Assembly: GCA_902494085.1 (NCBI GenBank)
Contig: CABURU010000001.1
Span: 150,456-214,455 of the forward strand
Length of the DNA stretch: 64,000 nucleotides
Source: an uncultured Collinsella sp.
GTDB lineage: Bacteria > Actinomycetota > Coriobacteriia > Coriobacteriales > Coriobacteriaceae
Reading direction: 5' to 3'
Shown here: piece by piece, positions 1 to 10,200 of the stretch
Layout: each line of letters begins with the position of its first letter
How positions within the stretch are numbered: position 1 is the first letter of the stretch
The notes under the pieces: generated by a model
Databases searched by the model: none
What the model saw: the letters and a program-made list of their open reading frames with translations, nothing else
What the model was told of the DNA's origin: nothing
Position numbers and translations under genes: made by a program

Positions 1-95
1 CTTCGTCCACCACGGTGAGCCGCGTGTCCAAGGCACTCAACGGCGAGTACGGTGGCTACCGCAAGATCCTCATTAAACTGGAGGATGGCGAGTAG
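1..95 (+). CDS. YerC/YecD-type TrpR-family regulator, C-terminal fragment
   Basis: The window opens inside this gene; only about the last 30 codons are present, ending at TAG 93-95. The readable tail (SSTTVSRVSKALNGEYGGYR, then a short basic-acidic end) matches the helix-turn-helix recognition region of the TrpR-like YerC/YecD family, in which an S-T-T/A-x-S-R-V core is followed by a G-G-Y motif. These are small DNA-binding proteins, mostly of unknown target. A strong terminator follows 24 bases later, so this gene ends its own transcription unit. Family assignment rests on a short tail and is moderately sure. Confidence 0.7.
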   Translation, partial: SSTTVSRVSKALNGEYGGYRKILIKLEDGE

Positions 96-118
96 GCCGC
101 GACAAAAACGAATTGTGC

Positions 119-146
119 AAAACCGCTCCTCCGGGGGCGGTTTTTT
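119..146 (+). terminator. Rho-independent terminator of the YerC-like gene
   Basis: AAAACCGC and GCGGTTTT arms close over a short C/G-rich loop and run into six T residues. It lies 24 bases after the stop codon of the YerC-like gene. Confidence 0.85.
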
Positions 147-229
147 GATCCCCTGGGGACGGAGGAAAACGGATCACCGGGTTAGACTGACCCCCTAGGT
201 GATCCGTTTTCCTCCGTCCCCAGGGGATC
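147..229. repeat. Perfect 32-bp inverted repeat (REP/MITE-like palindrome)
   Basis: Bases 147-178 and 198-229 are exact reverse complements over 32 bp, separated by 19 bases. The loop holds a further GGGT/ACCC pairing (179-182 with 190-193). The arms contain the string CTGGGGACGGAGG, and the related CTGGGGAC string recurs at 60.8 kb. There is no T tail, and a normal terminator sits immediately before it, so it reads as a mobile or REP-type palindrome between transcription units. Confidence 0.8.
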
Positions 230-314
230 AAATCTGTTGGCGTGGGGCAAATCTGTCCGCTTGGGCGGGTAGGATGGATACATTGATTATTGCGAACAGT
301 TTGAGCGGAGGACC

Positions 315-3300
315 ATGCCTGTTCGAATCTATACCACCAATGCCGGCACGGATTTGAGCGATGCCGAGTCGGCGTTGCTTGCCGACCTTATTGCCCGCCA
401 CGGACGTGCCGTGCTGCTGGCGCCTACGTTTGCCGAGCTCGACCTGTGCCGTCATGCTGCGGCGGAAGCCGGGGTTTCACTAGGTATCGACTACAAGACG
501 CCTACATCGTGGCTTCGCTCGCTTTGGGAGCTTTTGGGCGACGGGCGCGGTTTCGTGGACAACCTGCAACGCCAGATGCTGTTTTCGGACATGGTAACGC
601 GTCTCGACGATGCCGATTTGCAGCCGCTTTCGCGCAGCCAGGGCACGGTGCGTATGCTTGCGCGCATGGCCCGCGACGTGCTGCCGGGTGTGGCAGGGAC
701 GACGGCCGAGCGATGCCGTGGAAACAATTGCCAGCCTGAGCCAAAAAGCGATGCCGAGGCTCGTGTGTTCGAGCTTTTGCGCGCATATGCGGACGGTTTG
801 GACCGTCGAGATATGGTCGAGCCCTGCGAGGCGGCCGACATTATGGCCGGTGTTCTGGCCGATAGCCTGCCGGCGTGCACTCGCGCCGTATGCGTGCGCG
901 GTATCACGTCGTTTACGCACGGCCTGCTCGAGCTGCTGTCTGCCGTGGCGAACAATGGGGGAGAGGTCGTCGTGCTGCTTGCCCGCGAGCAGGCGGCGAT
1001 GCGCGAGGAGCTTGCCGTGGCATTTGATGCCCGCGGTGTGCTGTTTGAGGTCGCGCCGCTGGGGGAGGACGCCGTCGCGTCTGATGCCGCTTGCGGGACC
1101 GCCGCTCAGCCTGCCTTTATTGAGGTCGCCGGCCCCCATGCCCGTGCTCATGTCTATGCGGACGCCATCGATAAGTTGGTGAAAGCTTACAAGGAGTCCA
1201 AGGCCGATAAAGCCACTGCAACGCCCACCGACCCCGTGCGCGTGCTCGTCGTTTCTGCCCGGGCACCCCAGCTGTTCGGTGAGCTCGCCTCTCGTCTGGC
1301 AGCTCGTCATATCGCTGCCGAGACAGTTGAGTTCACGGCGTTTTCCCAGTCCATTGCGGGCAGGCAGTTTGCGGCGCTTGCCGGCCTGATCGAGCGCATG
1401 AAGGCCGCCGATGAGGGCGCGGCGTCAAAGACCGAGTGGTGGCCCGCGCCGGAGCTTACCGACTGGATCTACAGTCCGCTTTCGGGCGCCGATGCCGTCA
1501 ATGCCCGTACCTTCGATAAGAATATGCGTCTCTCGCGTAGCAAGACTACCGCGGGCGTTAAGAGCCTGCTACAGAGCGTTCAGGGCCAGGTGAGGGGCGC
1601 GCGCAAGGCGGCGAGCGACGACAACTGGTTTAAGAACGTACCGTGTGTGGTTTCGGACGTGTTCCAGGCGCTGTGGCGTGACAAACCCGTGACGGCGCTC
1701 AAGGCCATGCTTGCCGTCGCCGAGGCGTTGCCCGATCGCTCGCTGGGCAGCTTGGATGGCCAAGCCCGTCGCCAGGCGGAGGTGGCCCTGCTGCGCCACG
1801 TCATCGAGATCCTTATGAATGGCGCCCGCGCGCTCGACGTGTCGCAGGCCGCGACCGTATCCGTGCTCGATGGCATTCGCACCAAGGTGGACAAGCGTAG
1901 CACCGCCTACGATTACGAGACCCACGAGGTTGACCGTGCGCCACGTGCTCAGGTTCGTTTTGCTTCGCTTGCCGATGCTGCAGCTCTGCGCCCCGGCAGC
2001 TACGATGCCGTGCTGTTTGCCGATGTCGATCTGGACAGCTATCCGCTCTCGCACGAGGAGGGGCCGCTGGCCACGCTGACGGCGAGCCTTGGTCGCGAGG
2101 GTGTGACGCTTGAGCCCGCGGCCTTGCTGCGCGCGCGCTTTGGCCACGCGATGCAGGCGGCACGTGGCCCGGTTGCGCTTGCCCGCGTGACGCACGATCG
2201 CCAGGCGCGCGAGTGCTATCCGGCTGCCGTGTGGACCGAGTTGCGGGCGCACGCCGAGGCCGCTGAAGCTGCTAATGCCGCAGACGCCGACAAGGCAGCT
2301 GACGACGCTAAGGCCGCTGACGACGCTAAGGCAGCTGACGCCGACAAGGCGAAGTGCGTGGGCGAGGGCGATATCGTAAGGGACTTCGATCCCGCGGCAG
2401 GCGAAGGTCTCAAGCGCGAGCGCGTGACCTGTGAAGCCCCTCAGCATCTGAGCGCCGAGGCCGTGCCGTATTTGGTCCTGCGTCGTCGCGATGGCGAGGG
2501 CGAGGACGCGCCACTCGCGCCGCGCCTGACGTCCGCCTCGCAGATTGAGGCCTATTCCACCTGCCCGCTGTGCTGGTTCGTCTCGTATCGCGTCAAACCT
2601 CAGTCCATCGATGCGGGCTTTGGCAACATGGAGAAGGGCAACTTTGTCCATGACGTGCTGGAGCACTTGCATGCACGTCTTCCGCAGGAGGGCATGGAGC
2701 GCGTGACGCCCATGAATCTGCCGCGCGCGAAGGAGCTGCTGCACGAGGTCTTTGCCGAGACCCTGGCCGAGCACGCCGGCAAGCGCGGTACCGAGGGCCC
2801 GCTGGTGCCGCTCTCTCCAGTGGAGGAGCGCCAGGTGGCCGAGATCTTGCCGCAACTGGAGGGCGTGCTCGCCTACGAGTCCGAGGCGCTCGCGCCCTTC
2901 GCGCCGCGCTACCTGGAGTTTGCGTTCAACGAGCTCCAGGTCGAGTATGCCGGTTGGCCGCTTGGCGGGCGCATCGACCGCGTGGACGTGGACGCCGAGA
3001 ATCGTGCCGTGGTGATCGACTACAAGCATCGCACGGGCGTTGAGGAGTTTAAGCTCGCCGACCCCACGGTGCGCGACGAGGAATCGGGTACGGCGCCCAT
3101 CGACGATCCGCGCTGGTTGCCGCCCCATACCCAAACGCTCATCTACGCGCAGGCCATGCGCCGGGCGCTGGATTTGGACACCCGCGCGGCGCTCTACTTT
3201 TCGACCAAGGGCGGCAAGCCGGCGCTGCGAGGCGCCGCGAGTGCCGAGCTGCTCGAGGAAGAGCGTGGTGACGGTCGCATCCCAGGCCTTAAGAAAGGTT

Positions 3301-3485
3301 TCCCCGGCGAGGGTGGCAGCATGGACTTCGACGCTCTGCTCGATCGCGTGGAGGCCGGCATCGCCGAGCGCCTGCGCGAGCTCGAGGCGGGCAACGTTGC
3401 CGCCGTCGACCCGATGTCGGCTCAGGCCGCGCATGCGCGCTGCTCGTATAACCACGAAGGAACGTTTGTAAGGAGGGACGTGTAG
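315..3485 (+). CDS. addB: AddB/RexB-type PD-(D/E)XK nuclease subunit
   Basis: This is the 1056-residue nuclease/scaffold subunit of an AddAB (RexAB) helicase-nuclease, which resects double-strand breaks before RecA loading. The C-terminal PD-(D/E)XK site is visible as GRIDRVD followed by VVIDYKHR (around residues 885-910). Cysteines in STCPLCW (about residue 753) and in HARCSYN near the end are placed like the iron-sulfur ligands of AddB. No Walker A motif is seen near the N-terminus, as in RexB-type subunits. It is followed after 3 bases by addA. An Ala/Asp/Lys-rich low-complexity insert (about residues 650-680) is unusual. The family call is secure; AddB versus RexB naming is a matter of convention. 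Confidence 0.9.
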   Translation: MPVRIYTTNAGTDLSDAESALLADLIARHGRAVLLAPTFAELDLCRHAAAEAGVSLGIDYKTPTSWLRSLWELLGDGRGFVDNLQRQMLFSDMVTRLDDADLQPLSRSQGTVRMLARMARDVLPGVAGTTAERCRGNNCQPEPKSDAEARVFELLRAYADGLDRRDMVEPCEAADIMAGVLADSLPACTRAVCVRGITSFTHGLLELLSAVANNGGEVVVLLAREQAAMREELAVAFDARGVLFEVAPLGEDAVASDAACGTAAQPAFIEVAGPHARAHVYADAIDKLVKAYKESKADKATATPTDPVRVLVVSARAPQLFGELASRLAARHIAAETVEFTAFSQSIAGRQFAALAGLIERMKAADEGAASKTEWWPAPELTDWIYSPLSGADAVNARTFDKNMRLSRSKTTAGVKSLLQSVQGQVRGARKAASDDNWFKNVPCVVSDVFQALWRDKPVTALKAMLAVAEALPDRSLGSLDGQARRQAEVALLRHVIEILMNGARALDVSQAATVSVLDGIRTKVDKRSTAYDYETHEVDRAPRAQVRFASLADAAALRPGSYDAVLFADVDLDSYPLSHEEGPLATLTASLGREGVTLEPAALLRARFGHAMQAARGPVALARVTHDRQARECYPAAVWTELRAHAEAAEAANAADADKAADDAKAADDAKAADADKAKCVGEGDIVRDFDPAAGEGLKRERVTCEAPQHLSAEAVPYLVLRRRDGEGEDAPLAPRLTSASQIEAYSTCPLCWFVSYRVKPQSIDAGFGNMEKGNFVHDVLEHLHARLPQEGMERVTPMNLPRAKELLHEVFAETLAEHAGKRGTEGPLVPLSPVEERQVAEILPQLEGVLAYESEALAPFAPRYLEFAFNELQVEYAGWPLGGRIDRVDVDAENRAVVIDYKHRTGVEEFKLADPTVRDEESGTAPIDDPRWLPPHTQTLIYAQAMRRALDLDTRAALYFSTKGGKPALRGAASAELLEEERGDGRIPGLKKGFPGEGGSMDFDALLDRVEAGIAERLRELEAGNVAAVDPMSAQAAHARCSYNHEGTFVRRDV
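2260..2352 (+). repeat. Low-complexity ADDAKA-type tandem repeat inside addB
   Basis: Near-identical short units encoding A-A-D-(D/A)-(A/D)-K are repeated in tandem within the addB reading frame. They make a charged Ala/Asp/Lys-rich linker just before the nuclease half of the protein. The units are multiples of three bases, so changes in copy number would keep the frame. Confidence 0.7.
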
Positions 3486-3488
3486 ACC

Positions 3489-6400
3489 ATGGATCTTTCG
3501 ACTTTGATGCCGCAACAGCTGCGGATCGTCAAAACGCTCGACCGTCCGCTGTTTGTCTCGGCGGGCGCCGGTTCGGGCAAGACCTTTACCCTCACGCGCC
3601 GCATCGTCTACGCGCTCTCGCCCGAGTCTGGTCCGTTCGTTGAGCATCTGGACCAGGTGCTCGCCATTACCTTTACCAAAGATGCCGCGGCCGAGATCCG
3701 TGACCGCGTGCGCCGCGCGCTCATCGACGAGGGCATGGACGAGGAGGCCCTGACCGTCGACGATGCGTGGATCTCGACCATTCACGGCATGTGTTCGCGC
3801 ATCCTGCGCGCGCATGCGCTGGAGCTGGGCATCGACCCCGAGTTCACGGTGCTCACCGATACCGACGAGCTTATGGACCAGGCTGTTGAGCATGTGCTGG
3901 CCCGCGCGACGGCGCCCGATGCCGCCCCCGAGCTCGCGGCATCGCTCAAGGCCCTCTACGCCTGGTATCCCATGGCGGGCGAGGGCGGCCCCTTTGGCGC
4001 CGGCACCACCATCAAGGGCCTGGTGCGCGAGCTGCTGGAGCTGTCGAGCCAGCTGCCGGGCGGTATGGACGACGTGCGCGTGGCGCGCGGCCAGGCCGAT
4101 ACCTCGGCACTCGCCGATGCCTATCGATCGGCGTTGGGTGCAAGCAAGGCGGCGACCGAGAAGGCGCAGGTTGCACTCGACGCCATCGATGCGTTCGAGG
4201 CGAGCGGCAAGACCATGGCCGATGCGGCGCGGCTCATGATGTCGTGCACCATGCCGCGCGCGAGCAAGGCGTTCCCCAAGGAGCAGGTCGAGCTGCTCAA
4301 GGCCGAGGCTGCCGATGCATTTATCAATATCGCGCTGGCCTGCGGTGGTCCCGCGCTCGATGCGCTGGTGGGCTTGGCCCGCTCTGTAGAGGCCGAGTAT
4401 CGCGCGCTGAAGGCCGGCCAGTCTGCCCTCGACAACAACGACCTGCTGCGCATGGCCTACGAGGCCCTGCGCGATTACCCGGCCATTCGCGCTGCGTACG
4501 AGGGCCGCTTTAAGATGGTCATGATCGATGAGTTTCAGGATACCGACCAGATGCAGGTCGATCTGATCCGCTACCTGACGGGTGCGGGGGAGCGCGCGCT
4601 GTGTACCGTGGGCGATGCGCAGCAGTCGATCTATCGCTTCCGCGGCGCCGAGGTCGAGGTCTTCCGTCGCCAGGAGCGCAAAGTGGGATCGACGGCGGCG
4701 TCCGAGACGGTTGCCACGCTGGATGTCCCCACCGGCGAGCTCGTCAAGCTCGTGCGCAACTTCCGCAGTCACGACGAGGTACTGCGTTACGTGGCACGCG
4801 TCTTCGACGGCGATGACGGCGGCCTGATGCAGGGCTTTTTGGATCTTGAGGCGAGCGACGGCCGCAAGGACACGCTGGTGGCAGATGCCTCGCGTCGCCA
4901 GGCCCTCTTTGTTGCCGGCGGCAGCACGCAGGAGCGCACACAGGCCAAGGCCCGTGCAATCGCGGAGCGATTCCGCGCGCTTGCCGATGCCGGCCAGCCC
5001 CAGGGCGGCATGGTGCTGCTGCTGGGCCGCATGACCAACGCAGACGTCTACGCACAGGCCTTCCGCGACCAGGGGCTCGACTGCGTCATCGCGGGCGGCT
5101 CGGTCTTTGCCCAAGCCGCCGAGGTGCAGACGGTGCGCGCCCTGGTTTGTGCGCTCGCCAATCCGGCCGATACGGCGCAGGGCCTTATGCCGCTGCTGGC
5201 CTCGCCGATGTTTGCGCTCGGCGCCCAGGAGTTCCTAGCGCTGGCGACCAAGCTCGACGAGCAGACAGGGGAGACCTTGCGCAGGAATATCGACGTGGGC
5301 ATCATGAGCGATTCCGATGTGCCGGGCCTGCAAGACCTGCCGCTCGTGACGCGCGCCCGCGAGGTACTGCGGTATGCGCTTCGTCGCGTGGGCCGCGATT
5401 CGTTCGCAGCCATCGCGCGCGACGTGGTCAACGCCTCCGGCTGGTTTGTGCGTCTGGCACAGCGTGGTCCCGAGGGCAAGGCCATTGCCGCCAACGTGCT
5501 CAAGGCGCTCGACGCTGTGGCCGAGGCGGAGGCCGAGTTCGGCAACTCGCCGCGTTCCATCGCGCTTGCCTTCGATCGCTTCCTAGCGGGCAAGGAAGCC
5601 CCGGGTGCCCTCAACGAGGAGGGCGACGGCGCGGTGCGCATCATGACGGTGCACGCATCCAAGGGCCTGGAATATCCGGTCGTGGCGGTCGCCGAGTGCT
5701 TTGGCGTGCGCAAATCGTCCGGTGCGGCTCAGATGGGGCGTGTCGAGGGCGGAGCGCAGGTCGTGGCGCTGCCGGCACGCTTCGACGGCGTTAAGCTCGC
5801 CGACGGAACCTTTGTGAAGGGCGATGACGTCAAAAAGCAGTTTGAGCATGCGTTTAAGGGCAAGGGCACGTCGCTGTGGCTGCCGCCGGAGCTCATGGAG
5901 GATGTCTGCGCGACGGGTTCTCCCGCCGAGGCATTTGCCCGCCTGCGCAACGACGACCTGCAGCTTTCGCTCGAGGAGCGGGCCCGCTTGCTCTATGTTG
6001 CCATGACGCGTGCGCGCGAGCTGGTGATCTTGGCGATGGATGCCGGCGTGAGCCGTGGCAAGGTGACGGCGCCGACCTTCGACGTCGAGACCGATCTGAC
6101 CTATGACGTGCTGCGCCGTATTTTGCCGACCGACGCTCTGGACATGCCGCAGCTCGATGCCGACCGCCTGGTGTTCGACAACTCCCAGCCGGGCGACTAC
6201 GAGCTCATTTCGCTCGCGGACTTTACCTTTGGCGAGCAGGCGTTTGAGGCCAACGCTTCGCTGGATGCCGCGGGCAGGCTTGTCCGCGGCGATGCCGATA
6301 CAGATGCTGCCGACGATTCGGTCAGTACAATCGTCCCCGGTCCTGCCGACCCTGAGCCCGATGCGTTTGAGCTCGTGTATCCCCAGGCGGTGGGCGTGCG

Positions 6401-7121
6401 AATGGGCATCTGCCCGTATCCGGCGCGCGATTCGTACAGCTACTCGTCAATTGCAGCGGCGCTGCATGCCGAGTCCGAGGACCGTGCTGCCGAGACGCAC
6501 GTGCCCATGGACGAGGCCGGCGATGATGCGGAGTCGGATGGTTCCGAGATGACGGATGCAGACGTGGCCGCCGTTGAGCCTGCCGGCAACCCCATGGCGC
6601 TGGGCTCGGCGTTCCATGCCGCCTGCCAGTGGCTGATCGAGATGGGTGCCGATGCGCTGCCCGCCGCGCGTGCCGATGCACTGGCGCGTCTGTGGTGCCT
6701 GACGCCGGAGCAGCGCGAACGCTTCGACGTTGCTCTGGACCGCTGGCTCAAGTCGGCCGTTCGTGCCGACCTGCTCGCGTGGCCGTGCGTTCGCGCCGAG
6801 GTGCCGTTCTTTTCGCTGTGCTGCGAGGACGAGGACATCGCTCGCTACGGTGCATATGCCGAGGGCGCCATCGACGCTTTGGCGACGAACCCGGCCGATC
6901 CGTCACGCGCGCTGGTCATCGACTACAAGACGGGCGGCACACCGGACGAGACGCCGGAACAGTTGCAGGAGAAGCACGTCCTGCAGGCGCGCGTCTACGC
7001 TGATGTTCTACACAAGGCGGGCTTTGAGATGGTGACGGTCAAGTTCGTCCGCGTGGAACAGCCGGATCCAACCATCTTCGTCGAACCCGCCGAGCCCCAA
7101 GTAGTCATCTACAACTTCTAG
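3489..7121 (+). CDS. addA: AddA helicase-nuclease subunit (UvrD/Rep superfamily)
   Basis: This 1210-residue SF1 helicase with a C-terminal nuclease unwinds and degrades broken DNA ends together with AddB. Visible motifs in order: Walker A SAGAGSGKT (residues ~24-32), the DEAx-type Walker B MIDEFQDTD (~343), QQSIYRFRG (motif III/IV region, ~378), IMTVHASKGLEYPVV (motif V, ~720) and LYVAMTRARE (motif VI, ~838). The nuclease core GAIDAL...VIDYKTGG lies at ~1125-1150. The start codon ATG 3489 is preceded by AAGGAGG inside the addB tail, implying translational coupling. Length and motifs are typical of AddA. Confidence 0.95.
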   Translation: MDLSTLMPQQLRIVKTLDRPLFVSAGAGSGKTFTLTRRIVYALSPESGPFVEHLDQVLAITFTKDAAAEIRDRVRRALIDEGMDEEALTVDDAWISTIHGMCSRILRAHALELGIDPEFTVLTDTDELMDQAVEHVLARATAPDAAPELAASLKALYAWYPMAGEGGPFGAGTTIKGLVRELLELSSQLPGGMDDVRVARGQADTSALADAYRSALGASKAATEKAQVALDAIDAFEASGKTMADAARLMMSCTMPRASKAFPKEQVELLKAEAADAFINIALACGGPALDALVGLARSVEAEYRALKAGQSALDNNDLLRMAYEALRDYPAIRAAYEGRFKMVMIDEFQDTDQMQVDLIRYLTGAGERALCTVGDAQQSIYRFRGAEVEVFRRQERKVGSTAASETVATLDVPTGELVKLVRNFRSHDEVLRYVARVFDGDDGGLMQGFLDLEASDGRKDTLVADASRRQALFVAGGSTQERTQAKARAIAERFRALADAGQPQGGMVLLLGRMTNADVYAQAFRDQGLDCVIAGGSVFAQAAEVQTVRALVCALANPADTAQGLMPLLASPMFALGAQEFLALATKLDEQTGETLRRNIDVGIMSDSDVPGLQDLPLVTRAREVLRYALRRVGRDSFAAIARDVVNASGWFVRLAQRGPEGKAIAANVLKALDAVAEAEAEFGNSPRSIALAFDRFLAGKEAPGALNEEGDGAVRIMTVHASKGLEYPVVAVAECFGVRKSSGAAQMGRVEGGAQVVALPARFDGVKLADGTFVKGDDVKKQFEHAFKGKGTSLWLPPELMEDVCATGSPAEAFARLRNDDLQLSLEERARLLYVAMTRARELVILAMDAGVSRGKVTAPTFDVETDLTYDVLRRILPTDALDMPQLDADRLVFDNSQPGDYELISLADFTFGEQAFEANASLDAAGRLVRGDADTDAADDSVSTIVPGPADPEPDAFELVYPQAVGVRMGICPYPARDSYSYSSIAAALHAESEDRAAETHVPMDEAGDDAESDGSEMTDADVAAVEPAGNPMALGSAFHAACQWLIEMGADALPAARADALARLWCLTPEQRERFDVALDRWLKSAVRADLLAWPCVRAEVPFFSLCCEDEDIARYGAYAEGAIDALATNPADPSRALVIDYKTGGTPDETPEQLQEKHVLQARVYADVLHKAGFEMVTVKFVRVEQPDPTIFVEPAEPQVVIYNF

Positions 7122-7133
7122 CCCTCAGATAAC

Positions 7134-7196
7134 TTGCGGTGGAATACGGACTGTTTTGGCCAAAAAAGCCGCCAAACAGTCCGTATTTCACCGCAA
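7134..7196. repeat. Imperfect long inverted repeat between addA and dnaE
   Basis: Bases 7134-7160 and 7171-7196 pair over about 26 bp with one mismatch and one single-base bulge, around a 10-base A-rich loop. No T run follows, so it is not a standard terminator, though it may stop or stabilise addBA mRNA. The arm contains AATACGGACTG, which looks like part of a dispersed palindrome. Confidence 0.7.
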
Positions 7197-7297
7197 CTCA
7201 ATAGGAGCCGTGTTGGTTTGGCTAGGTTCGGGTGCCGTCCGTGCCGTGCGGTAAAATCGTAACCCTAAGATCACGAACCCGCATCGGAGCTCATCAC

Positions 7298-10200
7298 ATG
7301 GCATTCGTCCATCTGCACAATCACACTGTTTTCTCCATGCTCGACGGCGCAACCCGTATCCAGGATATGGTCAACCGCGCCGTTGAGCTGGGCATGCCCG
7401 CCGTCGCCATTACCGACCATGGCTACATGTACGGCGTGCCCGACCTGGCGCTGGCCTGCGACGCCGTCAACCACAACACGCCCGAGTACAAAACCTGGAG
7501 CCACGACAAGGCCTTCTTGGAAAAGGACCGCCGCGACGAGTTGGTGGAGCCCGATCCCGAGGCAAACCCGCGCGAGCATGCCCAGTATGTGAAGGACATG
7601 GCCATGTGGGACGAGAAGGGCAACATCGACGAGCTTAAGCCGCCCCTGGTCATCAAGCCCATCTTTGGCTGCGAGGTCTACTTTACGCCGGACGAGACCC
7701 TCGCCCGCGACCACAAGCCCGAGCTCTACCACATGATCCTTCTGGCCAAGGACCAGGAGGGCTACGTCAACTTGATGCAGACGGTCTCCGAGGCCGCCGT
7801 GCAGGGCTTTTACTACAAGCCGCGCGTGACGCTCGATAACCTGCGCCGCCATGCCAAGGGCATGATCTGCACGAGTGCCTGCATCGCGGGCATCATTCCC
7901 AAGTACATCGACCGCGGTGACATGGAGGGCGCCATCAAGTGGGCCGAGACCTTCCGCGATACCTTTGACCCCGGCGACTTTTACATCGAGATCCAGGAAC
8001 ACGGCATCACCACCGATAACGGCCTGACCGACGAGCAGATGGACCGCACACTCATCGATATCGCCAAGCAGGTGGGTGTCAAGGTCATCGCGACCAACGA
8101 CTTCCACTACCTGCGCCGCGAGGACGCGCCCGTGCAGGACGTCATCATGTGCATCGGCATGAACGCCAAAGTCGACGACCCCAACCGCATGCGCATGACC
8201 GGCTCGGAGTTTTACATGAAGACCGAGGAGGAGATGCGGGCGATGTTCCCGTATTGCCCCGAGGCCTGCGACAACACGCTCGAGATCGCCGACAAGTGCT
8301 ACGTTGAGCTGGACTGGGACTCCATCATCCTGCCGCGCTTCCCGTTGCTCGATCCCGGCGAGACGCACGAGAGCCAGTTCCGCCGCGAGTGCGAGAAGGG
8401 CCTGCGCCAGCACTATGGCGACGACTGGGCCACGCGCGAGATCGGTGGCGTCAACATCAAAGAGCGCTTTGAGTACGAATACAAGGTCATCTGCGACAAG
8501 GGCTTTGCCGCCTACTTTTTGATCGTTGCCGAGTACGTGCAATGGGCTAAGGACAACGGCATCGGCGTCGGCCCCGGCCGTGGCTCGGCCGCCGGCGCTA
8601 TCGTCGCCTACGCCATGAACATCACCGCGTTCGACCCGCTCGAGAACGGCCTGATGTTCGAGAGGTTCCTGTCCCCGCAACGTACCGAGATGCCCGATAT
8701 CGATATGGACTTCGACGATGAGCGACGCCTCGAGGTCGTGGAGCACGTTCGTCAGCTCTACGGCCCCGAGAAGGTCACCCACGTCATCACCTACTCGACC
8801 ATTAAGGCCAAGCAGGCCATCAACGACGCCGCGCGCGTCCTGGACTACCCGGTCTACATGGGCCAGCGCCTGTCCAAGATGGTCTCGAGCGACCCCAAGG
8901 TCAAGCTCAAGCAGGTGCTCGAAAAGCAACCCGGCAAAGAGGATCTGTTTAACCCCGACTTTGCCGAGGCCTATAAAAAGGACGACGACGCCCGCCGCAT
9001 CATCGACACGGCGCTCTCGATCGAGGGCCTTACCCGTGGCGAGGGCGTGCACGCGTGCGCCGTTCTGATTTGCCGCGACCCCGTCAACGAGCACGTGCCC
9101 ACCAAGCTCGATACCAAGGGCGGCGTCGAGATTACCCAGTACGAGGGCCATACCGTTGCCGACATGGGCCTGCTCAAGATGGACTTCCTGGGTCTGCGTA
9201 CGCTGACGGTTATCTCCAAGGCCAAGGCCAACATCAAAAAGAACTTCGGCATCGACATCAAAGAGGAAGAGATTCCCTTTGACGACCCCGAGATCTTTAA
9301 GCTCATGGGCTCCGGCCACACCGCCGGCGTCTTCCAGGTCGAGTCCGCCGGCATGACGGCCACGATCAAGAACATGAAGCCCACCGAGTACAAGCACGTC
9401 GTGGCATTGATCGCTCTGTACCGCCCGGGACCGCTGGGCGCCGGCATGGTTTCGTCCTATATCAACCGTATGAACGGCAAGGAACCGGCTGTCTCCTACG
9501 ACGACCGTCTGGACGACATCCTGGGCGAAACCTACGGCACCATGGTCTATCAGGAGCAGGTTATGCTCATCTCCGTCGAGATGTGCGGCTTCTCCAAGGG
9601 CGAATCGGACTCGCGTATCCGTAAGCCCGTGGCTAAGAAAAAGATCAAGCTGCTCACGTCGACGGTGCTCCACTGGGAGGATGGCTCGGACGAGACCACT
9701 TACGACCACTGGATGAATGGCGCTATCAAGAACAACTACACGCGCGAGGTCGCCCAGAAGATTTGGGACGATGTTCTCGAGTTCGCGTCCTACGCCTTCA
9801 ACAAGTCGCACTCCGCCGGCTACGCCATTCTGGTTATGCAGACGGCATGGCTCAAGGCGCACTATCCGCACGAGTACATGGCGGCCGTTCTGACGTCCTA
9901 TACGGGCAAGACCGATAAGATCGTGCACTACGTCTCGGCATGCCGTCACGACGGCATCCCCGTGCTTTCGCCAGATGTCAACGAGTCCGGTACCGAGTTC
10001 ACGGCTACCAAGGAGGGCGTGCGCTTTGGTCTGGCCGGCATCCGCGGCGTGGGCACCGGCGTGGCGCAGGCGATTATCGCCGAGCGCGAGGCGGGCGGTC
10101 CGTTTAAGACGCTGCACGACTTTGTCGAGCGCGTGGACTCGAGCCAGGCCAACCGCCGCGTGATCGAATCGCTGATCAAGGCAGGCGCCTTCGACTCCAC

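Noticed and set aside
318..330. GTTCGAATC string resembling a tRNA T-loop
   Set aside because: It is inside the addB coding start and has no acceptor or anticodon arms.
1569..5114. 1181-codon open frame on the minus strand opposite addB-addA
   Set aside because: It spans two well-supported + strand genes, its product is rich in His, Arg and Gly with no motif, and high-GC codon bias produces such antisense frames.
7232..7297. Upstream start for dnaE at 7232
   Set aside because: The extra 22 residues are not part of the conserved PHP start and have no ribosome site; ATG 7298 does.
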